Shown here in pieces: positions 1 to 5,374 of a DNA stretch of 6,495 nt. Source of the DNA: Ignavibacteria bacterium (GTDB taxonomy: Bacteria; Bacteroidota; Ignavibacteria; UBA10030; SZUA-254); the NCBI GenBank assembly GCA_005877655.1, contig VBOC01000207.1, forward strand, positions 1 through 6,495, read 5' to 3'. Position 1 is the stretch's first letter, and each line of letters opens with the position of its first letter. The notes under the pieces were generated by a model. It did not search any database, had not been told where the DNA came from, and worked only from the letters and a program-made list of their open reading frames with translations. The translations under genes and the position numbers were made by a program.

Positions 1-444
1 GAGATCGACCCAGTAGCCCATGCGCTCGGTGAGGTTTTCCCATTCCGATTTATACTTCCAGACGGACTTCCTGCACTCCTCGTTGAATTTCGCCACGCCA
101 AATTTGAGAATGTCATCCTTATGCTTGAATCCCAACGCTTTCTCGACCTCGATCTCGACGGGCAGACCGTGCGTGTCCCAGCCGGCCTTCCGGTTGACCC
201 GGTAGCCGCACATGGTCTTGTACCGGTAGACGAGGTCCTTGAGGGTCCGGCTGATGACATGATGAATTCCCGGCTTGCCGTTCGCGGTCGGAGGCCCTTC
301 ATAAAATGTAAAGCCGGGGCGCCCCGGGCGGGACGAAACGCTCTTCTCGAACACCTTGTTCTCCCTCCAGAAGTTCAGGATGCCGAGTTCGAGCTGCGGG
401 TAATTGACCTTGTCGGTGAGCTCCTTAAACAACGGCTTCGTCAT
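1..444 (-). CDS. ileS: Isoleucyl-tRNA synthetase, N-terminal 148 residues (partial, runs off left edge)
   Basis: Class I aminoacyl-tRNA synthetase that charges tRNA-Ile in the cytoplasm. Only the N-terminus and the first part of the Rossmann catalytic domain are in the window; the editing domain, KMSKS loop and anticodon domain lie beyond position 1. Visible family marks are an FYEGPPTANG stretch (residues 48-57), the first signature motif at residues 59-62, RTLKD, and the AGWDTHGLPVE block near residues 88-98. The signature reads GIHH rather than HxGH, with the first and third residues exchanged. This form is known from some IleRS2-type enzymes. The ATG at 444 lies 7 bases after the pnp stop, and a GAGG inside the last pnp codons is the likely but distant ribosome site, so translation may be coupled. 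No separate promoter fits in the gap. Identity is secure; the subtype is inferred from the motif and the surrounding residues. Confidence 0.95.
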   Translation of the reverse strand, partial: MTKPLFKELTDKVNYPQLELGILNFWRENKVFEKSVSSRPGRPGFTFYEGPPTANGKPGIHHVISRTLKDLVYRYKTMCGYRVNRKAGWDTHGLPVEIEVEKALGFKHKDDILKFGVAKFNEECRKSVWKYKSEWENLTERMGYWVDL

Positions 445-451
445 TTGCGGT

Positions 452-1279
452 TCAAATCCTCTTGACCACTTCTTTTATGATGCGCGTCAGCTTCGGCTCC
501 GCCTCCGCGGCGGCGGCAATCACTTCTTCCAGCGTCACCGGTTCGAGCGTCTCGGGAAAACATTCGTCGGTGATGATCGAGATCCCGAGGACTTTCATCC
601 CCATGTGAACCGCGACGATGACCTCCGGAACGGTCGACATGCCGACGGCGTCGCCGCCGATTCCCCGCAGGAAACGGTATTCGGCGCGCGTCTCAAGATT
701 CGGCCCCTGTACCGCGACGAAGACGCCGTGCTGAAGCGGAATGGATTGATCCGATGCGACCTGCTCCGCCACGCTCGCGAGTTTACGGCTGTACGGTTCC
801 GACATGTCGGGGAATCTCGGCCCGAGCTCCTCGTCGTTCGGACCTATCAGAGGATTATCTCCCTGGAGATTGATATGATCGGTGATGATCATCAGATCTC
901 CCCTCCGGAACTGCGGGTTCATGCCTCCCGCCGCGTTCGAGATCAAGAGAGTCTTCACGCCCAGGCCGGCTCTCTTCGACATGACCCGGACCGGGAACGT
1001 GACCTGCCGCATCGTGTAACCCTCATAGTAATGAAATCGCCCCTGCATCGCGACGATTTTTTTTCCGCCAAGCGTCCCGAAAATCAGCTTGCCGTGGTGA
1101 GATTCGACGGTGGAGATCGGGAAATGCGGGATCTCGTCGTAGTCGAGTACCATCTCCTTGCGGATTTCTTTCACGAGCCCCCCGAGCCCCGTCCCGAGAA
1201 TGATGCCGATCTCGGGCCGCATCTTCGTATGCTTCCGGATATAGCCGACCGCCTCGTCGATCTGTTCCCTGAGCTGCAT
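452..1279 (-). CDS. Purine nucleoside phosphorylase, trimeric (PNP/MTAP) family
   Basis: A 275-residue cytoplasmic phosphorylase that cleaves purine nucleosides with phosphate to a free base and (deoxy)ribose-1-phosphate, for purine salvage. Seen: phosphate loop [10 protein letters not shown] (25-34), [10 protein letters not shown] (79-88, matching human Arg84/His86/Tyr88/Glu89), SNAAGG (114-119), [16 protein letters not shown] with Glu196 (human Glu201), and [10 protein letters not shown] with Met214. Length fits the trimeric family. Two base-recognition positions differ from mammalian PNP: Asp238 sits where human Asn243 is, and Leu250 where His257 is. Both changes point toward the MTAP pattern, although the catalytic Glu is kept. 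The frame stays open 69 codons further upstream through palindromic repeats, but ATG 1279 gives the normal family N-terminus. No good Shine-Dalgarno precedes it; only GGA touches the ATG and a GGAG lies about 19 bases upstream. Substrate preference (6-oxo versus 6-amino purines) is uncertain. Confidence 0.93.
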   Translation of the reverse strand: MQLREQIDEAVGYIRKHTKMRPEIGIILGTGLGGLVKEIRKEMVLDYDEIPHFPISTVESHHGKLIFGTLGGKKIVAMQGRFHYYEGYTMRQVTFPVRVMSKRAGLGVKTLLISNAAGGMNPQFRRGDLMIITDHINLQGDNPLIGPNDEELGPRFPDMSEPYSRKLASVAEQVASDQSIPLQHGVFVAVQGPNLETRAEYRFLRGIGGDAVGMSTVPEVIVAVHMGMKVLGISIITDECFPETLEPVTLEEVIAAAAEAEPKLTRIIKEVVKRI

Positions 1280-1360
1280 TCCGATGTCGTGAGAATCGCT
1301 CCGTCCAGCCGATGGCCCCGGCCGAGGTCCTGCAGCGCGGGACCCCGCGACCGGAGGGGG

Positions 1361-1398
1361 TCCCGTTTCCGGGACGAGTTCCCGATTCCGGAACGAGT
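1361..1398. repeat. Tandem 19-bp direct repeat
   Basis: Two adjacent 19-base units, TCCCGTTTCCGGGACGAGT (1361-1379) and TCCCGATTCCGGAACGAGT (1380-1398), agree at 17 of 19 positions. Each unit spans one palindrome of the local family, so the second looks like a diverged duplicate of the first. This suggests unit-by-unit duplication as one way the cluster grew. Confidence 0.7.
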
Positions 1399-1419
1399 CC
1401 GGCCGGGGGCCCCGCCCGA

Positions 1420-1438
1420 GGTCCCGCGAAGCGGGACC
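1420..1438. repeat. Perfect 8-bp inverted repeat, best copy of the dispersed palindrome
   Basis: GGTCCCGC and GCGGGACC flank a 3-base GAA (plus strand) or TTC (minus strand) loop. Read on the minus strand, the inner 17 bases GTCCCGCTTCGCGGGAC match plus-strand 2072-2088 at 16 of 17 positions. The hairpin lies 17 bases past the divIVA stop codon. There is no T-run after it on the minus strand, so it is not a classical Rho-independent terminator. Confidence 0.75.
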
Positions 1439-1454
1439 GGCGCGACGCGCGCGA

Positions 1455-1997
1455 TTACCGGTCAAGACTTCTGATGATCTCCTCAATCTCCAGCCGTTCG
1501 CTCGATACCTCCTGGCGCTCCTCGCGACCGGCCTCCTGCTGCGCTTTATCGTCGGCGTCGAGGGACTTGATCAGCTCGAGTTCGGAGCTCAGGAGCGTCT
1601 TAAATCTGGAAGCGATTGAATTTTTTCTCGCCCGTAGGATCGCCAATTGCTCCTTCATCTCCAGAAGTTCGTTTCGCGCCTTATCAAGAAGTTCCGATGC
1701 TTTCGTCTCGGCTTCGCGGATCATGAGTTGGGCTTCCCTCCTGGCGGAGTCAAGCGCCCTGATGCTCGCCTCCTGGGTCTGCAGAATGGTCTGTTGGAGA
1801 CCCGTCTCCATAGCGCGGAATTCTCTCACCTGGGCTTCCAGATCGTTTGATCTCCGTTCAAGCGCCTTGTTTTCCGCAACCGCTGCATCCCATTCGAGCG
1901 CGATCCGGTTGAGGAAGATGTGCACCTCCTCGGGAGTGTAGCCGCGGAATGCCTTGCCGAACTGCTGGTTCCTGATGTCGGACACTGTTGTCTTCAT
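1455..1997 (-). CDS. DivIVA-domain coiled-coil protein
   Basis: A 180-residue cytoplasmic protein. Residues 1-45 match the DivIVA N-terminal domain, with a [21 protein letters not shown] stretch followed by FLNRIALEW. The Phe17-Arg18 pair, which in Bacillus DivIVA sits at the membrane-contacting tip, is at the same positions here. Residues from about 40 to 165 are charged, heptad-like coiled coil (many Glu, Arg, Lys, Leu), and the C-terminus ends in a further short helix. The family localises at curved membrane or septum and recruits growth or division proteins; the partner here cannot be read from sequence. The start is supported by AAAGGG 6 bases upstream of the ATG. It lies 24 bases after yggS, so the two are probably co-transcribed. 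The downstream gap to pnp is unusually large because of repeats. Confidence 0.88.
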   Translation of the reverse strand: MKTTVSDIRNQQFGKAFRGYTPEEVHIFLNRIALEWDAAVAENKALERRSNDLEAQVREFRAMETGLQQTILQTQEASIRALDSARREAQLMIREAETKASELLDKARNELLEMKEQLAILRARKNSIASRFKTLLSSELELIKSLDADDKAQQEAGREERQEVSSERLEIEEIIRSLDR

Positions 1998-2021
1998 GTG
2001 TGACCCTTTATTTGTTTTAAA

Positions 2022-2768
2022 TTATGAGATTCCGTTCGCCCGCGGCACGGTCGCGCCCTGTCCTGCACTGAGTCCCGCTTCCCGGGACAAGCCGGACCGT
2101 TGGCCGAAAATAGCCGTACCGAGGCGGATCATCGTCGCGCCTTCTTCAATGGCCACTTCAAAGTCGTTCGTCATCCCCATCGACAGGTGGGGGAGCGTGA
2201 TTCCCCCTATCCTGAGCGTCTCGATGAGCTTTCTCATGGAGCGAAACGGTCCGCGCGACTCCTCCGGATCCGGCGCCAGCGGGCCGATCGTCATCAGGCC
2301 GGACACCTTAATATTCGAAAGCTGCCGCAGGCGCCCGATAAGCCCTGCCGCCTCTTCCGGCCGCACGCCGTACTTGGTCTTTTCAGCCGTCGAATTCACT
2401 TCGACGAGGACTTCGACCGTTCTTCCGGCGTTTTGGGCCCGCTTCGAGATTTCGTTGCCCAGATTCACGGAATCGACCGAGTGAATGAGATGAATCCACT
2501 CAATAATATGCCTGACTTTATTCGACTGCAAATGGCCGACAAAGTGCCACCGGATCTCTTCGCCGCCGAGCTCCCGGCGTTTCCTGACCAGCTCCTGCAC
2601 GAAGTTTTCACCGAAATCCCTGCAGCCCGCGCGGACTGCTTCACGAATCAGCTCGTTCCCGAAAGTTTTTGTCACCGCAATCAGCGTGATTTCTTCCGGT
2701 TTTCTTCCTGCTCGGCGGCAGGCAGCGGCCATCCGCCGGCGGATTGTATCGAGGTTTTGGGCAATCAT
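2022..2768 (-). CDS. yggS: YggS-family pyridoxal-phosphate homeostasis protein (PLPBP)
   Basis: A PLP-binding single-domain TIM-barrel protein of the YggS/PROSC family. It carries PLP without known catalysis and influences vitamin B6 and amino-acid/keto-acid balance. Seen: the PLP lysine in LIAVTKTF (Lys34), DFGENFVQEL, WHFVGHLQSNK, IHSVDS, VEVNSTAEKTKYG, SGLMTIGP, and the C-terminal phosphate-binding block LSMGMTNDFEVAI...IRLGTAIFGQR. The family normally ends about at that FGQR (residue 224). Here 24 further residues (225-248) are encoded largely by a GTCCCG palindrome and look non-conserved. ATG 2768 gives the usual N-terminus; no Shine-Dalgarno is visible, and a promoter about 20 bases upstream predicts a very short leader. 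It is the first gene of the yggS-divIVA-pnp-ileS set. Confidence 0.95.
   Translation of the reverse strand: MIAQNLDTIRRRMAAACRRAGRKPEEITLIAVTKTFGNELIREAVRAGCRDFGENFVQELVRKRRELGGEEIRWHFVGHLQSNKVRHIIEWIHLIHSVDSVNLGNEISKRAQNAGRTVEVLVEVNSTAEKTKYGVRPEEAAGLIGRLRQLSNIKVSGLMTIGPLAPDPEESRGPFRSMRKLIETLRIGGITLPHLSMGMTNDFEVAIEEGATMIRLGTAIFGQRSGLSREAGLSAGQGATVPRANGIS
2072..2088. repeat. GTCCCG palindrome inside the 3' end of yggS
   Basis: GTCCCGCTTCCCGGGAC pairs as GTCCCG/CGGGAC and differs at one base from the minus-strand reading of 1421-1437. It falls within the last 24 codons of yggS, after the conserved protein end. Wider arms, ACGGTC at 2047-2052 and GACCGT at 2095-2100, enclose it, so the inserted unit may be about 54 bases long. 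Confidence 0.7.
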
Positions 2769-2785
2769 CGGGCATTAGAACGCAT

Positions 2786-2814
2786 AATATAGGTCATTTG
2801 ACGGTAAGAATCAA
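2786..2814 (-). promoter_or_regulatory. Putative sigma70-type promoter for the yggS operon
   Basis: On the minus strand TTGATT (2809-2814) and TATATT (2786-2791) are separated by exactly 17 bases. The start point would be near 2779, about 11 bases before the yggS ATG, giving a very short leader without a Shine-Dalgarno. The surrounding region is clearly AT-rich compared with the genes. This is a motif match only; if the organism uses the Bacteroidota -33/-7 type of promoter, the reading could be wrong. Confidence 0.5.
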
Positions 2815-2845
2815 TGAATCCTGCTCCTGTCATCTCAATTGTTAC

Positions 2846-2875
2846 TTGACTTCGACTTTAATTTTTCTTTATATT
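2846..2875 (+). promoter_or_regulatory. Putative sigma70-type promoter for the TPR gene
   Basis: TTGACT (2846-2851) and TATATT (2870-2875) are spaced by 18 bases. The predicted start, near 2882, is only about 6 bases before ATG 2888. Either the transcript is nearly leaderless or translation begins at the in-frame ATG 2912. It lies back to back with the yggS promoter in the 119-base divergent gap. Confidence 0.5.
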
Positions 2876-2887
2876 TCATCAGAGGCC

Positions 2888-4309
2888 ATGGACACATTCG
2901 ACTTTGAGAACATGGATGACGATGCGGAGCAGACCGGCTCCCGCAAAGAGAACTTCGAGGAGGAGATCAAGAAGTTCAAGGAGCGTCTGAAAAACGGCGG
3001 CGGTTCGACCAACATCGAGGCGCTTGAGGAAATCACCAGCTTCTACTTCGAGAACGAAAAGTACGAGGAGGCGCTTCACTTCATCAATTTGCTCCTGGAA
3101 TACCTCCCCTTCAGCGCCGACACCTGGCAGAGAAAGGGGATCATCCTCAATAATTTGCAGCGGTACAACGAAGCGTTGGAGTGCTTCGAGAAGGCCCTCC
3201 ATTTGAATCCCGTCGACACCGAACTTTTGATCAGCCGCGGGCTCGCGCTCGACAATCTGGGCCATCACGACGAGGCATTGGAGTGTTTCGATCGCGCGCT
3301 GGAGCTGGACGGGTCGAACGAGGAGGCGCTCTTCAGCAAGGCAATCACCTTCGAACGGATGGATCGGTTTGAGGATGCCGTCCGCCTGTTCCGGTTCATT
3401 CTCGGCAATAATGCCAACCACAAGGAGGCGTGGTACGAGCTCGGATTTTGCTTTGACAGCATGGACAAGCTCGATGATGCCCTCGCGTGCTACGACCGGC
3501 ACATCGATCTCGATCCCTTCAACCACAGCGCGTGGTACAACAGGGGAATCGTTCTCAACAGGATGATGCAGTACACGAAGGCGATCGAGAGCTACGACAT
3601 GGCGCTTGCGATCAAGGATGAATTTACGGCGGCATGGTATAATAAGGGCAATGCGTTTGCGAACCTGGGCCGGCTCTACGATGCCGTCGAATGTTACAAG
3701 GAAACCTTGCGGATCGACCGGAAGGACGTGCCGGCGTGGCACAATATCGGAAACGCGTATGAAGAGCTCGGCCTGTACAAAGATGCCATCCGGTGCTTCA
3801 CGCAGGCGATCAAGTACGACCCGAAGCACTACGAATCCTTCTTCGGGCGCGGAAGTTGTTATGACTCGCTGGAACAACACAAGAAGGCCTACAACGATTA
3901 CAATAAGGCCCTCACACTTTGCAAAAACTATCCGGAACTCTGGTACGCGAAGGCCGACGTTTCCTACACGTTGGGCCGGTGGCGTGAAGCGCTCTATAGC
4001 TACAAGATGACGGTCCGGTTCGACCCCGCGAACGTCGAGGCATGGTTCGACTTCGGAGAAACGCTGCTCGAATACGGATATCTCAAGAAGGCGCTGATGG
4101 CGTTCAACCGCTGCATCGAGCTGCAGCCCAAATGGGCCGACCCGTATTACAGCCGCGCCAAGGTGCTGTTCCGTCTCCGCAAGACCCTCGACGCGCTCGA
4201 ATCCCTCAAGCTGTCCTTCCAGATGGATCCCGAGAAGAAAAAACTGTTCGAAAAGGAGTTCCCCGGCGTCCACTCCATCAAAGAATTCACGAACTTATTG
4301 GAAAAGTAA
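2888..4309 (+). CDS. Tetratricopeptide-repeat protein, twelve TPRs
   Basis: A 473-residue protein without signal peptide or membrane segment, so probably cytoplasmic. An acidic N-terminus (1-42: DFENMDDDAEQ, then a Glu/Lys-rich helix) leads into twelve contiguous 34-residue TPRs at about 43-450. The break residue near repeat position 32 falls on Pro at 74, 108, 210, 312, 380, 414 and 448, in exact multiples of 34. Repeats carry typical W/Y-x-x-x-G, A-Y/F and A-L-x-L-D/N-P marks. A short helical cap ending FTNLLEK closes the protein. Such arrays form a superhelical scaffold binding peptides or partner proteins; the partner is unknown. The start is uncertain: ATG 2888 has AGAGG only 2 bases before it, while ATG 2912 (residue 9) is the alternative. 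It is transcribed divergently from yggS. I do not recognise a named gene. Confidence 0.93.
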   Translation: MDTFDFENMDDDAEQTGSRKENFEEEIKKFKERLKNGGGSTNIEALEEITSFYFENEKYEEALHFINLLLEYLPFSADTWQRKGIILNNLQRYNEALECFEKALHLNPVDTELLISRGLALDNLGHHDEALECFDRALELDGSNEEALFSKAITFERMDRFEDAVRLFRFILGNNANHKEAWYELGFCFDSMDKLDDALACYDRHIDLDPFNHSAWYNRGIVLNRMMQYTKAIESYDMALAIKDEFTAAWYNKGNAFANLGRLYDAVECYKETLRIDRKDVPAWHNIGNAYEELGLYKDAIRCFTQAIKYDPKHYESFFGRGSCYDSLEQHKKAYNDYNKALTLCKNYPELWYAKADVSYTLGRWREALYSYKMTVRFDPANVEAWFDFGETLLEYGYLKKALMAFNRCIELQPKWADPYYSRAKVLFRLRKTLDALESLKLSFQMDPEKKKLFEKEFPGVHSIKEFTNLLEK

Positions 4310-4389
4310 GTTCAAGCTTTCCTGCAACGCTCTCCCCTGCGGCTCGGGCCTCGGGAGACAAGAAACCCTCTCTCTGATTCTGATCGGCC
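4310..4389. other. TPR-larE gap with a weak inverted repeat
   Basis: This 80-base gap contains TCTCCC (4331-4336) and GGGAGA (4353-4358) around a GC-rich 16-base loop. No T-run follows, only a pyrimidine-rich CCCTCTCTCTGATTC stretch. It could be a weak terminator of the TPR gene or a decayed relative of the GTCCCG palindromes. No promoter or clear Shine-Dalgarno for larE is visible. Confidence 0.35.
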
Positions 4390-5226
4390 ATGACTCCTGA
4401 TGTGCAAAACAGATACGATCGGCTTCTGGAGATCCTCCGGGAGCTCGGAAGCGTCGTCATCGGTTATTCCGGCGGAGTCGACAGCACGCTCTTATTGAAG
4501 GCGGCGGTGGACGTTCTCTCCGACCGGGCGGTCGCCGTGATCGGCAGATCGGCCACCTATCCGACGCGCGAGTATGAGGAAGCAGTCCGGATCGCCGGCC
4601 AGATCGGCGCCCGCTGCCTCGAAGTGACGACCGAAGAAACCGACAATCTCAAGTTCCGTGAAAACCCGCAGGACCGCTGCTACTACTGCAAGACGGAACT
4701 CTTCTCGAAATTGAGGCCCATTGCGGAAGAGCTCGGGATACCCTGGATTGCAGACGGAACCATCACGGACGATCTGGGAGATTTCCGGCCCGGCATGAAG
4801 GCAAAAAGTGAGCAGAACGTTCGCTCTCCATTGCTTGAAGCCGGGATGTCGAAGGCCGATGTGAGAGAGGCCTCGCGCAGCCTGGGGCTGCCTACCTGGA
4901 ACAAGGGTTCATTCGCCTGCCTTTCCTCCCGGTTTCCGTACGGACTTGCGATCACGCCGGAAGCGCTGGGCCGGATCGACCAGGCGGAAACGCTCCTTCG
5001 CGATGCGGGCTTTCGCGAATTCCGGGTGCGCCATCACGATGAACGGACCGCCCGCATCGAGGTGGGCCCGACGGAGCTATCGCGGCTCTTCAGCGACGAG
5101 CTCCGCTCCGGTATCGTCGCCCGTTTGAAACAGCTCGGGTTTATATACGTGACGCTCGATCTCCAGGGTTATCGCACCGGCTCCATGAACGAACTGCTTC
5201 CGAAGGCGCAGCCCGGCAGCTCTTGA
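4390..5226 (+). CDS. larE: LarE, ATP-dependent sulfur transferase of nickel-pincer nucleotide synthesis
   Basis: A 278-residue cytoplasmic PP-loop ATP pyrophosphatase. LarE adenylates the carboxylates of the pyridinium dicarboxylate mononucleotide made by LarB and replaces them with thiocarboxylates; LarC then inserts nickel, giving the lactate-racemase cofactor. Seen: the PP-loop SGGVDS (27-32), RSATYPTREYEEA, DRCYYCKTELF (95-105), DGTITDDLGDFRPG (122-135), RSPLLEAGMSKADVRE, and FACLSSRFPYG with Cys177. Cys177 aligns with the sacrificial Cys176 of Lactiplantibacillus LarE. Two further cysteines, Cys97 and Cys100, form CxxC; a three-cysteine set fits the [4Fe-4S] LarE type described from Thermotoga, which uses the sulfur catalytically. 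Length is normal for the family. Neither larB, larC nor a racemase gene is in the window. The ATG at 4390 gives the normal N-terminus but lacks a good Shine-Dalgarno. Confidence 0.92.
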   Translation: MTPDVQNRYDRLLEILRELGSVVIGYSGGVDSTLLLKAAVDVLSDRAVAVIGRSATYPTREYEEAVRIAGQIGARCLEVTTEETDNLKFRENPQDRCYYCKTELFSKLRPIAEELGIPWIADGTITDDLGDFRPGMKAKSEQNVRSPLLEAGMSKADVREASRSLGLPTWNKGSFACLSSRFPYGLAITPEALGRIDQAETLLRDAGFREFRVRHHDERTARIEVGPTELSRLFSDELRSGIVARLKQLGFIYVTLDLQGYRTGSMNELLPKAQPGSS

Positions 5227-5238
5227 GTCCTCTCATTT

Positions 5239-5322
5239 GGGACGAATTCCCGCAGTGTCCCGGCTCGATCCCGCGGCGCGGGACGAGGGCGGGACTCGCT
5301 TCGCCCGCGGGACCTCCCGCGG
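5239..5322. repeat. Cluster of GTCCCG-type palindromes between larE and the peptidase gene
   Basis: The 148-base gap (5227-5374) begins with a dense GC-rich cluster. GGGAC/GTCCC arms occur at 5239-5243 and 5257-5261. TCCCGC-GGC-GCGGGA spans 5269-5283, GCGGG/CCCGC arms lie at 5289-5293 and 5304-5308, and CCGCGGGA-CC-TCCCGCGG is a perfect 8-bp palindrome at 5305-5322. These share the GTCCCGC/GCGGGAC core with the copies at 1326-1438 and 2072-2088. There is no open gene here and no T-run to mark a terminator. The rest of the gap (5323-5374) shows only the peptidase ribosome site. Confidence 0.75.
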
Positions 5323-5374
5323 AGAGCATTCCCGTTCGGCACTTTAGGAAGGTATTGGGTGTTCTGAGGTTAGG

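Larger units (their letters stand above)
1280..1454. repeat. divIVA-pnp gap filled with GTCCCG-type palindromic repeats
   Basis: This 175-base gap inside an otherwise tight operon holds at least four related GC-rich palindromes: 1326-1344 (8-bp stem with one G-T pair, AGC loop), 1360-1375 (GTCCCG/CGGGAC, TTTC loop), 1378-1394 (a weaker GTTCC/GGAAC copy) and 1420-1438 (perfect 8-bp stem). The sequence is strongly biased to runs of G and C, unlike the flanking genes. One pnp-frame reading is open throughout, giving a Pro/Arg/Gly-rich translation with no domain, so I read this as non-coding. Similar palindromes recur near 2072-2088 and 5239-5322. They may be REP/MITE-like elements, or RNA hairpins that stabilise or attenuate the transcript between divIVA and pnp. 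Confidence 0.75.

Noticed and set aside
1326..1438. CRISPR array
   Set aside because: The units are short, palindromic, unevenly spaced and partly adjacent, without regular unique spacers.
404..1474. Long plus-strand open frame of about 356 codons opposite pnp
   Set aside because: It is antisense to a clear phosphorylase gene, its translation is His/Arg/Asp-rich without a recognisable domain, and GC-rich codon use readily opens the opposite strand.
1280..1486. Possible 69-residue N-terminal extension of the phosphorylase
   Set aside because: It would overlap the end of divIVA and run through the palindromic repeats. Its Pro/Arg/Gly-rich translation matches nothing in the family, and ATG 1279 gives the normal N-terminus.
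2744..2887. Upstream start of the TPR gene at 2744
   Set aside because: It would begin inside yggS on the opposite strand and cross both predicted promoters, and the extra residues do not resemble a TPR or a signal peptide.
2879..4273. Minus-strand open frame of about 464 codons opposite the TPR gene
   Set aside because: It mirrors the TPR repeats, giving a Val/Glu/Leu-rich pseudo-repeat. The plus-strand TPR periodicity is far stronger evidence of coding.
5305..5322. Rho-independent terminator after larE
   Set aside because: The stem is strong but no T-rich tract follows on either strand, and the sequence belongs to the GTCCCG palindrome family.
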